64,000 bases of DNA. Source: Streptomyces lichenis. Lineage in GTDB: Bacteria > Actinomycetota > Actinomycetes > Streptomycetales > Streptomycetaceae. The notes below the pieces were generated by a model. The model saw only the letters and a program-made list of their open reading frames with translations, did not search any database and was not told the origin of the DNA. Where the stretch lies: assembly GCF_023218175.1 (NCBI RefSeq), contig NZ_JALPTH010000028.1, positions 1-64,000 on the forward strand. Direction: 5' to 3'. Of this stretch, positions 17,741 to 25,899 are shown piece after piece. Within the stretch, counting starts at the first letter, position 1, and the number at the start of each line of letters is the position of its first letter. A program made the translations under genes and the position numbers.

Positions 17741-17982
17741 CGGGGCCACTCCAAGCTCTGTCCATCGGGTCGACACCCGGGCGGATCAGCAGCCTGCGGC
17801 CCGATCCGTCCCAGCCGCCACGGCCCACGGCCGGCCCGGGACACCGGAACGCCCGCACCACCTCCGACCAGTGCTCCTGTGCCCCGGCTGGAACGCCGGA
17901 ATGGAACACGGAGCAGCAGCCCCGTCCCTACCAGCCCCCGACCGGAGGCCTGCCGGCCACCACCCTCACCGGAGTTCGCCCC

Positions 17983-18412
17983 TCACCCCTTGACGGCCTC
18001 CGCGATCCGCAGGGCGGCCTGGGCGGGTGTGCGGTGCGTGGTGTCGATGACTTCCGCCTCCCCGTGCAGCCAGGTGCGGGCCGACGCCGCGTCGGCGTCA
18101 ACGCTGCTCAGCGCCGCGACATGGCCGACACGCTCAGCGGCCACGGCGGCGACCACATTGCGGTGGTGCAGCAGCACCCGTGCATCGGGCCCGGTCGCCG
18201 GACACGAACACCAGCGTGTCCACGCCCTTCAGCGCCGCCCGCAGCGCCGCCGGATCGCCGTAGTCGGCGACGGCGACCTCCACCCCCGGCGGAAACGCCT
18301 CAGCAGGCGGCTTCCGCCGGGTCATCGCCACGACGTCCGCGTCCGGCCCCGCGAGCAACCGCACCACCCGCCCGCCGAGGCTGCCCGCCGCCCCCGTCAC
18401 CGCGATGCGCAT
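17983..18412 (-). pseudogene. NmrA/SDR-like NAD(P)-binding protein, frameshifted and shortened
   Basis: The frame beginning at ATG 18412 reads MRIAVTGAAGSLGGRVVRLL, a Rossmann GxxGxxG start of NmrA-like reductases. It leaves the correct frame at GGGCCC 18187-18192. The matching continuation, DARVLLHHRNVVAAVAAERV then HVAALSSVD, is in the next frame to 17983. After SSVDADAAS the normal NmrA sequence is missing and a different end follows (EAVKG), so an internal deletion also seems to have happened. Together the pieces make about 140 codons against about 280 in the family. Probably nonfunctional. Confidence 0.7.
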
Positions 18413-18490
18413 CCTTGCCCCTTCGGTGAGACAGGTCGTTGCCGCGGATCACGCTAGCGCGCTGTTGTTCCGGACGGCCGGGTTGGCAGA

Positions 18491-18516
18491 CTTTTGCAAG
18501 CGGTTGCTTGCAAAAG
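18491..18516. promoter_or_regulatory. perfect palindromic operator upstream of XRE regulator
   Basis: CTTTTGCAAGC (18491-18501), spacer GGTT, GCTTGCAAAAG (18506-18516): 11-bp arms without mismatch, 28 bp before the ATG at 18544. It is AT-rich for this genome. A likely binding site for the XRE protein itself or another dimeric regulator, controlling 18544-18996. No T-run follows, so a terminator is less likely. Confidence 0.7.
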
Positions 18517-18543
18517 TTAGCGAGTGGGGGCACCATCGGAGGC

Positions 18544-18996
18544 ATGGCATCGCTCAACGTCGGCAACCTCGGTGACTACCTCCGGGAGCAGCGCCGCAGT
18601 GCGCAGCTCTCGCTGCGGCAGCTCGCGGAGGCGGCCGGGGTGTCCAACCCGTATCTGAGCCAGATCGAGCGCGGGCTGCGCAAGCCGAGTGCCGAGGTGC
18701 TCCAGCAGGTCGCCAAGGCGCTGCGGATCTCCGCGGAGACGCTGTATGTGCGGGCCGGGATCCTGGACGAGCGGGAGCGCGAGGAGCTGGAGACGCGTGC
18801 GGTCATCCTCGCCGACCCCTCGATCAACGAGCGGCAGAAGCAGGTGCTGCTCCAGATCTACGACTCGTTCCGCAAGGAGAACGGCCTCGACGCGACCGAG
18901 GGTGTCAAAGACGGCGGCGATGCCGGCGAGGGCGTGGGCATCGGCGGTGCGGCCGGTACCGGTGCGGCCGGTACGGCGCCTGAGGGCCGTACCTGA
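18544..18996 (+). CDS. XRE-family helix-turn-helix regulator
   Basis: 150 residues. The HTH covers about residues 6-65 (LGDYLREQRRSAQLSLRQLAEAAGVSNPYLSQIERG...), followed by a short helical stretch (DPSINERQKQVLLQIYDSF) and a Gly/Ala-rich end. This small XRE type is conserved in Streptomyces next to the HbhA-like gene. Start ATG 18544 begins the conserved domain; the in-frame upstream codons run through the palindromic operator and are excluded. Autoregulation through that operator is inferred. Confidence 0.85.
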   Translation: MASLNVGNLGDYLREQRRSAQLSLRQLAEAAGVSNPYLSQIERGLRKPSAEVLQQVAKALRISAETLYVRAGILDEREREELETRAVILADPSINERQKQVLLQIYDSFRKENGLDATEGVKDGGDAGEGVGIGGAAGTGAAGTAPEGRT

Positions 18997-19100
18997 GCGG
19001 CGGCCCGCGCCCCGGGTGGCGGGCTGCGCCCCTTGCCCGGTCCCGAACCAGTTCCCAGATTTCCGACTCTCCCGACTGTGCGATCCGGAGGATCACCACC

Positions 19101-19706
19101 GTGGCCATCATCGAAGAACTGCGTACCCCCTTCTACTTCGCCGCCGGTACGGCGGACCTCGCCGTGCGGCAGGCGCGCAAGGTCCCCGGGCTGATCGAGC
19201 AGATCGCCGCCGAGGCGCCGGCGCGGATCGACGCGGTACGCCGGACCGACCCCAAGGCCGTGCAGGAGCGGGTCAGCACCCAGGCCAAGGAGGCGCAGGC
19301 CACCGTGCAGGCCCGGGTCACCGAGGCGTTCGGCAGCATCGACACCGACTTCAAGAAGATCGGCGAGACCGCCCAGGGCCTGGCCTTGCGGAGCGTGGGC
19401 GTGGCCGCCGAGTACGCGGTCAAGGCCCGTGAGGCCTACGAGCGGGTCGCCGAGCACGGTGAGCAGGCCGTGCGCACCTGGCGCGGCGAGGCCGCCGACG
19501 AGCTGACCGAGATCGCCGTGGTGGTCGAGCCCGAGCCGGCCCCGAAGCCGGCGCAGCCCGCCACCAAGGTGTCGGAGGCCCCGGTCGAGCCCCCGGCCGC
19601 GACCGCGGACACTCCGGCGGCGGCCGCGCCCAAGCGGGCCGCCGCCAAGAGGGCGCCCGCCGCGCGCAAGCCGGCCGCGAAGAAGCCGGCCGGCGGCGCC
19701 GAGTAG
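19101..19706 (+). CDS. heparin-binding hemagglutinin (HbhA)-like helical protein
   Basis: 201 residues starting at GTG 19101 with GGAGG at 19087-19091. A long amphipathic helix region (1-135) is followed by an acidic linker and an Ala/Lys/Pro-rich end with repeated KRAAAKRAPAARKPAAKKPA-like composition. The layout, helix plus lysine-rich tail, is that of mycobacterial HbhA, which in mycobacteria binds sulfated glycans and also has intracellular roles. No signal peptide is seen. The role in Streptomyces is unknown. Confidence 0.78.
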   Translation: MAIIEELRTPFYFAAGTADLAVRQARKVPGLIEQIAAEAPARIDAVRRTDPKAVQERVSTQAKEAQATVQARVTEAFGSIDTDFKKIGETAQGLALRSVGVAAEYAVKAREAYERVAEHGEQAVRTWRGEAADELTEIAVVVEPEPAPKPAQPATKVSEAPVEPPAATADTPAAAAPKRAAAKRAPAARKPAAKKPAGGAE

Positions 19707-19859
19707 CCGTGAGCCTGTCCGGCCCGCGCACCCGGGGGAGCACCCCGGCTGCGCGGGCTCGGGCACGTTCGGCGGCGCGGCCGCGTTGTACGAGTACCTT
19801 GGCCGCGAGGGGATACGACGGTACGACGGGGTCCCACGACTGACTAGGCGGTGCTCACC

Positions 19860-20204
19860 ATGTTGCTCCAGGGGTTCGGCACGTTCATCTCGCTGCTGTA
19901 TCTCGCCATGACCCTGCTCGCCGTGGCCGCCTTCCTGCTCGCGGTGACGGCCCGCGAGGACGCGTACCGGGCGGCCGACAAGCAGAGCAAGACCTTCTGG
20001 CTGGTCATCCTGGGCATCACGGTCGCGGTGAACCTGCTGGTGCCGATGCTGTTCCTGCAGATCGCCGGGCTGATCGCGTCGATCGTCTTCATGGTCGACG
20101 TGCGCCCCGCCCTCCGGCAGGTCTCCGGCGGCGGCAAGCGGGGCGGCCGCCGCGGCGGCTCCAGCAGCGACGGTCCCTACGGGCCGTACAACGGCGGCCG
20201 GTAG
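19860..20204 (+). CDS. DUF2516 family small membrane protein
   Basis: 114 residues from ATG 19860, with two or three hydrophobic segments (5-30, 45-78) and a Gly/Arg-rich end KRGGRRGGSSSDGPYGPYNGG. This matches the actinobacterial DUF2516 family, whose role is unknown. AGGCGG about 8 nt upstream favours 19860; GTG 19851 is in frame and possible. The stop is followed by three copies of GGTAGCC (20199-20219). Confidence 0.8.
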   Translation: MLLQGFGTFISLLYLAMTLLAVAAFLLAVTAREDAYRAADKQSKTFWLVILGITVAVNLLVPMLFLQIAGLIASIVFMVDVRPALRQVSGGGKRGGRRGGSSSDGPYGPYNGGR

Positions 20205-20246
20205 CCGGTAGCCGGTAGCCGATTGGGCGGGCGGCGGGGCCGTCCG

Positions 20247-21509
20247 TCAGCGGCGGTCGCGGCGGTGGCGGGAGAGCAGCAGGACGGCGACGTCGTCCGT
20301 CAGCTCCCCGCCGTTCAGCTGCCGGACCTCGGCGACCGCCGACTCCAGCAGCTCCTCGCCGTCCAGGCCCTGGGCGAACTGGCGGGAGACCATCTCGACC
20401 ATGCCCTCCTGGCCCAGCCGGGGCGAGCCGGGCCCGGCGGTGCGGCCCTCGATCAGCCCGTCGGTGTACATCATCAGGCTCCATGAGCCGCCCAGCTCGA
20501 CCTGCTTGCGAGGCCAGCGGGCGCGCGGCAGCACCCCGAGGGCGGGGCCGGAGTCCTCGTAGGGCAGCAGTCCGGTGGGCGCGCCGCGCCGGGCGATCAG
20601 CGGCGAGGGGTGCCCGGCCAGGCACAGCCCGGCCCGCCGCCCGTCCGGGGCGATGTCCACGGTGCACAGGGTCGCGAAGATCTCCTCGCTCTCCCGCTCG
20701 TGCTCCAGCACCTTCTGGAGCGTGGAGAGCAGCTCGTCCCCGCACAGCCCCGCGAAGGTCAGCGCCCGCCAGGCGATCCGCAGCTCCACCCCGAGCGCGG
20801 CCTCGTCCGGCCCGTGCCCGCTGACGTCGCCGATCATCGCGTGCACCGTCCCGTCGGGGGTGCGCACGGTGTCGTAGAAGTCCCCGCCGAGCAGTGCCCG
20901 GGACCGGCCCGGGCGGTAGCGGGCGGCGAACCGCAGGTCGGAGCCCTGGAGCAGCGGGGTGGGCAGCAGTCCGCGCTCCAGCCGGGCGTTCTCCTGGGCC
21001 CGCAGCCGCGACTCGGCCAGCTTCACCTGTACGGAGTCGGCCCGCTTGCGCTCGACCGCGTACCGGATGGCACGGCTGAGCAGCGGCCCGTCCAGCTCCT
21101 CGCGCAGCAGATGGTCCTGGGCCCCGGTGCGCACCGCCTCGGCGGCCAGCTCCGCGTCCCCGGCGGAGGTCAGCGCCAGCACGGCGTGCCGGGGCGCGAG
21201 GCGCAGCACGTGGCGGAGCGCGGTGAGCCGGTCGGCGTCCACCGGCCCGGCCGCGGTGGAGGAGGGCAGGGCGAGGTCGACGAGCACGCAGTGCACGTCG
21301 TCGGTGAGCAGCCGCTCGGCCTCGGTGAGGTTGCGGGCGGTCCGGATACGGACGCGGTTGCCGGAGGCGTCGGTCAGTTCCGGTGCGGTGAAGGTGCCCG
21401 CCGGGTCGTCCTCGATCACCAGCAGGGTGAGGTCGGTGCCGCCTGTGTGCTCCGCGCCGGCGGCGCGGTCCGATGGGTCCACCCTCTGCCGCGGTACGGG
21501 TACGGGCAT
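20247..21509 (-). CDS. receiver-like domain fused to SpoIIE/PP2C phosphatase
   Basis: 420 residues from ATG 21509 (MPVPVPRQRV), set by GGAAGGAAG upstream. Residues 28-145 resemble a CheY receiver (LLVIEDDPAG... CVLVDLALPSS... VLALTSAG). A coiled linker follows, then the PPM/SpoIIE domain: RSRALLGGDFYD, GDVSGHGPDEAALG, LYTDGLIEGR-like MMYTDGLIEG and DDVAVLL. Such proteins dephosphorylate anti-anti-sigma factors in sigma-B-type or developmental signalling. No sigma or anti-sigma gene is adjacent, so the target is unknown. Confidence 0.9.
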   Translation of the reverse strand: MPVPVPRQRVDPSDRAAGAEHTGGTDLTLLVIEDDPAGTFTAPELTDASGNRVRIRTARNLTEAERLLTDDVHCVLVDLALPSSTAAGPVDADRLTALRHVLRLAPRHAVLALTSAGDAELAAEAVRTGAQDHLLREELDGPLLSRAIRYAVERKRADSVQVKLAESRLRAQENARLERGLLPTPLLQGSDLRFAARYRPGRSRALLGGDFYDTVRTPDGTVHAMIGDVSGHGPDEAALGVELRIAWRALTFAGLCGDELLSTLQKVLEHERESEEIFATLCTVDIAPDGRRAGLCLAGHPSPLIARRGAPTGLLPYEDSGPALGVLPRARWPRKQVELGGSWSLMMYTDGLIEGRTAGPGSPRLGQEGMVEMVSRQFAQGLDGEELLESAVAEVRQLNGGELTDDVAVLLLSRHRRDRR

Positions 21510-21909
21510 GGCTTGCTTCCTTCCCTCCCCCCGAGGGCACGGCGGCACGTCGGACGACACACCGCCGACGGGACCATAGCGGTACGCGGCGGCCCAACGG
21601 AATGGCGATCACGGGATGGCTGTTGGCATATGCCGCGCAGTGGGAGGTAGTTGGCCCCGCCTCATGACGAACATCACGCGTGTGGTGTCGGCCCGGTCAC
21701 ATGCCGGACGCGGTGGGGGACGGCTCCCGGGGCCGTGAGCGCCTTGCCGGGCCCGGGGCAACCGGATGCCTCGCGGGGCCGGCCGGGCGCCTGGGGCGAC
21801 CGGATGTCTTGCCGGTCCCGGCCGCCCGGGGTGCGGTCTGCCAGGCCGACGGCTCCCGGCGCCGCCCGGCCCGGGACTCGAGGTCCGGGGGCCGGCCGGA
21901 CCGGTGTGT
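21510..21909. other. 400-bp gap with a candidate hairpin, no gene
   Basis: The region lies behind the NlpC/P60 gene and ahead of the SpoIIE gene, both leftward. It contains GC-rich imperfect repeats around 21764-21840. At 21866-21895, just after the NlpC/P60 stop, CCGGCCCGGGAC and GTCCGGGGGCCGG pair with one bulge over a 5-nt loop and may terminate that gene. I see no coding sequence with normal codon use. Confidence 0.4.
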
Positions 21910-23070
21910 CTACTCGGCGGCCGAGGCGGAGGTGGCCGCGTCGGGGCGTACGGCTCCGAGGATCCGCATCGAGCCCGCGCCCGCAATCGTCACCTGCCGG
22001 CCGGGGCGGGGGGCGTGCACGATCTGGCCGTCGCCTATGTACATCCCGACATGGCTGGCGTCCGCGTGGTAGATGATCAGGTCCCCGGGGCGCAGGTCCG
22101 CGACGTCGACGCGCGGCAGCAGCCGCCACTGCTCCTGGGAGGTGCGGGGGATGAGCGTGCCGGCCGCCGCCCAGGCCTGGGAGGTGAGCCCCGAGCAGTC
22201 GTAGGAGTCCGGGCCCTCCGCACCCCAGACGTACGGCTTGCCGATCTGGGCCGTCGCGAACGCCACCGCCTTGCCACCGGCCGTGCTCGCCTCCGCCCCC
22301 GCCCCGGTCGGCTTCTCCGCCGACTTCAGGGCGCCGGACTCCAGCCACGCCCGCTGGGCCCTGGCCTGCTCCTGCCGCTCCAACTCCAGCAGCCGCTCCC
22401 GCTCGTCGGCCTCCAGCCGAGACTCCAGCTTCTCGGCCGCGTCGATCTTGGCCTCGATCTCCTTCTTCCGCTCCGCCTGCCGGGCCCGGGCGTTCTCCAG
22501 CCGGGTCCAGTGCGCGCTGGCGTCCTTGGTGTACTGCTCCAGGTCGCCCTGCTTCTGCTTCAGTTCAACCAGCAGGTCCTTGGTGGCCTTCTGGCCCTGG
22601 CGCAGCCGGCCGACCCCGTCGAGGAAGAGGTCCGGGTCGTCGGTGAGCACCAGCCGGGCCTGGTCGGGCATCCCTCCGGCGCGGTACTGCGCCCGGGCCG
22701 CGGCACCCGCGCGCCGCTGGAGGTCGTCGATGCGGAGCTGGCCGTCCACGATGGCCCGGGACAGCCGCACGATCTCCGTGGACTGCTTCTCCGCCTGCTC
22801 CTCCGCGAGGTTGTACGCGTCGGTGGCGGAGGCGGCCTGTCCGTACAAGTCCTCTATCTCCTGGCGCACTTGCTCCAGGGAACGGCCCTCCCCGGAAGCG
22901 GGGGCGGAGGCCGAGGTGGGGTCGGGGGCCACGGGGGCGCCCGGGACCGCGTAGGCCGCCTGGGCGGGCAGTACGAGCACGGTCAGCGCGCAGATGACGG
23001 TGATCGCGGCGGCGGTGCTCCGGCGCCCGCGCCCCTCACCCGGCCGAGCGTCACCACGGCGTCGGTCCAC
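21910..23070 (-). CDS. secreted NlpC/P60 peptidoglycan hydrolase with coiled coil (RipA-like)
   Basis: 386 residues from GTG 23070, which has GGAGGGG 7-8 nt upstream. N-terminal signal peptide (STAAAITVICALTVLVLPAQAAYA). A long coiled coil of about 200 residues (EEQAEKQSTEIVRL, ERKKEIEAKIDAAEKLES) follows. The C-terminal NlpC/P60 domain has Cys in DSYDCSGL, His in ADASHVGMYIG and the following polar residue near HAPRPG. It cleaves stem peptides in peptidoglycan during growth or germination. An in-frame upstream ATG at 23187 is not supported by a ribosome site. Confidence 0.9.
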   Translation of the reverse strand: MDRRRGDARPGEGRGRRSTAAAITVICALTVLVLPAQAAYAVPGAPVAPDPTSASAPASGEGRSLEQVRQEIEDLYGQAASATDAYNLAEEQAEKQSTEIVRLSRAIVDGQLRIDDLQRRAGAAARAQYRAGGMPDQARLVLTDDPDLFLDGVGRLRQGQKATKDLLVELKQKQGDLEQYTKDASAHWTRLENARARQAERKKEIEAKIDAAEKLESRLEADERERLLELERQEQARAQRAWLESGALKSAEKPTGAGAEASTAGGKAVAFATAQIGKPYVWGAEGPDSYDCSGLTSQAWAAAGTLIPRTSQEQWRLLPRVDVADLRPGDLIIYHADASHVGMYIGDGQIVHAPRPGRQVTIAGAGSMRILGAVRPDAATSASAAE

Positions 23071-23255
23071 GACGTCCCCCTCCAGCCCCTCCTGATTAAC
23101 CGCCAGTAACTTAGCGGCACACGAGATCGTGCCATGGGACGGGGGATTCCAACACCCCTGTGGATCCCTGTGGATGCCGGTGGACAACCGCCCCGGAGGC
23201 GTTCACCCGTCCCGGTGGTGGGTGCGGTCGTCAGCCGATCGGGGAGCCGGTGCGG

Positions 23256-24644
23256 TCACTCGGCCGGGGCGGCGGCCGGGGCAGGTGCCGGGGCCGGGGC
23301 CGCGGTCGGAGCCGGGGACTGGGCGGCGGTCGGAGCCGGGGCCGTGCCGGCCGGTGGGGCCGACGCCTCCGGATCGTCCGGCGCCTCGCCCAGCGCGGCG
23401 GGCAGGCCGCGCATCAGCAGCCAGTACCCGGCACCGGCCAGGGTGCCGATCACCGCGCAGCCCGCCCACAGCCAGCCCGCGCCGTAGTGGTCGATCACCG
23501 CGCCGGAGACGAGCGGGGCGACCAGGGCGGCGACCGACCAGGACATGCTGTAGACGCCCTGGTAGCGGCCGCGGCCGTGCACTGGGGAGAGCTGGACCAC
23601 CAGGCTGGTCTGGGTCGGGGCGTTCACGATCTCGGCGAGGGTCCACACGCAGACGGTCAGCGCGTAGACGGCCACCGAGTCGGCGAAGGCGGTGAGCCCG
23701 AAGCCGTACCCGGCCAGGATCGAGGACACGATCAGCAGCCGGCGCGGATCGCGGCGCACCAGCCAGCGGGTGACCGGGATCTGGAGGACCACGATCAGCA
23801 TCCCGTTCATCGCCATGGCCAGGCCGAAGTCCGCCGCGTCGAAGCCGTCCGCCCCCATGGCCACGGGCAACCCGACATAACCCTGCTGGAAGATCAGCGA
23901 GATCAGGAACGACAGCCCGACGACACCCATGAACCGCCCGTCGGCCACCACGTCCCGCAGCCGGACACCGTCCCGCAGCCGGACACCGTCCCGGGCCCGT
24001 GCCCCCTTCCGCGCCCCCGCGCCCTCGCCGCCGGTCTTCTCCCGCGCCTCAGGCCGGGTCTCGGGGAGCTTGACGAAGACCAGCACCGCGCAGATCAGGG
24101 TGAGCGCCGCCTCGCCGAGGAAGCCGGCCAGATAGCTGTGCTCGGCGATGAACCCGGCCGCCGCGGAGGAGACCGCGAAGCCCATGTTGATCGCCCAGTA
24201 GTTCAGGGAGAACGCCCGCACCCGGTCCTCGGGCGGCACGATGTCCGCCATCATCGCCTGCACGGCGGGCCGGGAGGCGTTCGAGGCCGCGCCGACCAGG
24301 AAGCCGACCGCGGCGATGGCCACCGGGTGCTCCATGAAGCCGAGCAGGGCGACGGAGCCCGCGGTGGCCAGCTGGGCGGCCAGCAGGGTGGGCCGCCGCC
24401 CGAGCCGGTCCGCCAGCACGCCGGCGACCAGCGAGGAGATGACCCCGCCGAGCCCGTGCAGGGACGCGACCAGCCCCGCGTACGAGGCGGAGTAGCCCCG
24501 CTCAAGGGTCAGGTACAGCGCCATGAAGGTGGCGACGAAGGCGCCCAGCCGGTTGATCAGGGTGCTGGTCCACAGCCACCAGAACGCCCGTGGCATACCC
24601 GCCACGCTCTCCCGTGCGGCCCGTCCCACCGCTGCGACCGACAT
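23256..24644 (-). CDS. MFS transporter (DHA1-type efflux)
   Basis: 462 residues with about 12 transmembrane helices and the MFS motif A version GVLADRLGRRPTLLAAQ after helix 2. The central loop carries a duplicated RDGVRL unit coded by an 18-bp tandem repeat (23953-23988). The C-terminal tail is Ala/Pro-rich. Likely drug or metabolite export; substrate unknown. No ligand regulator is adjacent. The 185 bp to the next leftward gene hold no visible terminator. Confidence 0.85.
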   Translation of the reverse strand: MSVAAVGRAARESVAGMPRAFWWLWTSTLINRLGAFVATFMALYLTLERGYSASYAGLVASLHGLGGVISSLVAGVLADRLGRRPTLLAAQLATAGSVALLGFMEHPVAIAAVGFLVGAASNASRPAVQAMMADIVPPEDRVRAFSLNYWAINMGFAVSSAAAGFIAEHSYLAGFLGEAALTLICAVLVFVKLPETRPEAREKTGGEGAGARKGARARDGVRLRDGVRLRDVVADGRFMGVVGLSFLISLIFQQGYVGLPVAMGADGFDAADFGLAMAMNGMLIVVLQIPVTRWLVRRDPRRLLIVSSILAGYGFGLTAFADSVAVYALTVCVWTLAEIVNAPTQTSLVVQLSPVHGRGRYQGVYSMSWSVAALVAPLVSGAVIDHYGAGWLWAGCAVIGTLAGAGYWLLMRGLPAALGEAPDDPEASAPPAGTAPAPTAAQSPAPTAAPAPAPAPAAAPAE

Positions 24645-24727
24645 GTCCCGCCCCCGTAACCCTGTAAGTGCCCTACCCGGTACTCGGACGTTACGAGGCG
24701 GGGGTGCGGGAGGCCAGCGAATTGACG

Positions 24728-24773
24728 CCGACCGTCAACCGTGCCGCCGCCCGACCGTCAACCGTGCCGCCGC
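24728..24773. repeat. two exact 23-bp tandem repeats
   Basis: Positions 24728-24750 and 24751-24773 are identical (each begins CCGACCGTCAACC); a third degenerate copy begins at 24774 and related CGACCG units run on to about 24835. They lie between divergent MFS and gpm genes. Function unknown; slippage of GC-rich DNA is enough to explain it. Confidence 0.75.
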
Positions 24774-24865
24774 CCGACCGCCAGCCGGCCGCGGGCCGAT
24801 CGCCAGGCGTCCGCCGCCCGACCGTCCGCCGCCGAGCGTCAGGGGCGTCCATTAACCTCGTACGC

Positions 24866-25627
24866 ATGGCCGACGCACCGTACAAGCTGATCCTGCTCCG
24901 CCACGGCGAGAGCGAGTGGAACGCGAAGAACCTGTTCACCGGCTGGGTGGACGTCAACCTCACCGACAAGGGCGAGAAGGAGGCGGTACGCGGCGGTGAG
25001 CTGCTGAAGGACGCCGGCCTGCTCCCCGACGTCGTCCACACCTCCCTGCAGAAGCGGGCCATCCGCACCGCCCAGCTCTCGCTGGAGGCCGCCGACCGCC
25101 ACTGGATCCCGGTCCACCGCTCCTGGCGGCTGAACGAGCGGCACTACGGCGCGCTCCAGGGCAAGGACAAGGCGCAGACGCTCGCCGAGTTCGGCGAGGA
25201 GCAGTTCATGCTCTGGCGCCGCTCGTACGACACCCCGCCGCCGGCCCTCGCCGACGACGCCGAGTTCTCGCAGGCCCATGATGCCCGCTACCAGACCATC
25301 CCCCCGGAGCTGCGGCCGCGCACCGAGTGCCTGCAGGACGTCGTGGTCCGGATGCTGCCGTACTGGTACGACGCCATCGTCCCGGACCTGCTCACCGGCC
25401 GCACGGTGCTGGTCGCCGCGCACGGCAACAGCCTGCGCGCCCTGGTCAAGCACCTGGACGGCATCTCGGACGAGGACATCGCCGGGCTGAACATCCCCAC
25501 TGGCATCCCGCTCGCCTACGAGCTGGACGCCGACTTCAAGCCCGTGGTCAAGGGCGGCACCTACCTCGACCCGGACGCGGCCAAGGCGGCCATCGAGGCG
25601 GTCAAGAACCAGGGCAAGAAGAAGTAG
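24866..25627 (+). CDS. gpmA: 2,3-bisphosphoglycerate-dependent phosphoglycerate mutase
   Basis: 253 residues, usual length for dPGM. Phospho-histidine His13 in LRHGESEWN, Glu91 in [11 protein letters not shown], and His186 in [13 protein letters not shown] are all present. It interconverts 3- and 2-phosphoglycerate in glycolysis. ATG 24866 is preceded by TAACCT at 24853-24858, so the transcript may be leaderless; there is no ribosome site. A strong hairpin follows the stop. Confidence 0.96.
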   Translation: MADAPYKLILLRHGESEWNAKNLFTGWVDVNLTDKGEKEAVRGGELLKDAGLLPDVVHTSLQKRAIRTAQLSLEAADRHWIPVHRSWRLNERHYGALQGKDKAQTLAEFGEEQFMLWRRSYDTPPPALADDAEFSQAHDARYQTIPPELRPRTECLQDVVVRMLPYWYDAIVPDLLTGRTVLVAAHGNSLRALVKHLDGISDEDIAGLNIPTGIPLAYELDADFKPVVKGGTYLDPDAAKAAIEAVKNQGKKK

Positions 25628-25647
25628 CAGCTTCACAGCGTGCTGGG

Positions 25648-25690
25648 AGGGCCCCCTGTCTGCCGGTTTCCCGGCGGGCGGGGGGCCTTC
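25648..25690 (+). terminator. terminator after gpmA
   Basis: Nested inverted repeats: GGCCCCC (25650-25656) with GGGGGCC, and inside them GCCGG with CCGGC around a TTTC loop, then CTTC. It starts about 20 nt after the gpmA stop. Confidence 0.6.
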
Positions 25691-25737
25691 TCGCGTACGG
25701 CGGGGGAGAGGCGGGCCGCCAAGGCCCGCGCCCCCCG

Positions 25738-25890
25738 GGCCCGCGCCCGCCCCTCGGGCCCCCGCCCGCCTTTCAGGCCCCCGGGCCCCCGCCCGCCTTT
25801 CAGGGCCCCGGGCCCGCGCCCGCCCTTCGGGCCCCCGGGCCCGCGCCCGCCCTTCAGGCCCCCGGGCCCGCGCCCCTCGGGCCCTCGGCC
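25738..25890. repeat. GC-rich direct repeat array, about 27-30-bp unit
   Basis: Five to six imperfect copies of a unit like GGGCCCGCGCCCGCCCTTCA, with CTTTCAGG or CCTCGGG variants, fill the space between gpmA and the convergent YihY gene. Each unit has self-complementary GGGCCC. There are no unique spacers between units, so this is a slippage-type array and not CRISPR. Confidence 0.75.
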
Positions 25891-25899
25891 CTGGCCCCC

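Noticed and set aside
18491-18516. Terminator reading of the palindrome upstream of the XRE gene
   Set aside because: No T-run, no gene ends before it on the plus strand, and the spacing to the ATG fits an operator better.
20199-20219. Three copies of GGTAGCC after the DUF2516 gene
   Set aside because: Too short and too close to a stop codon to assign a role; simple slippage is enough.
23071-23255. Possible c-di-AMP (ydaO) riboswitch in front of the NlpC/P60 gene
   Set aside because: The gap is only 185 bp and I could not find the conserved ydaO elements; such switches precede other cell-wall hydrolase genes.
25738-25890. Possible CRISPR array
   Set aside because: Units are contiguous, imperfect and GC-rich with no unique spacers and no cas genes nearby.
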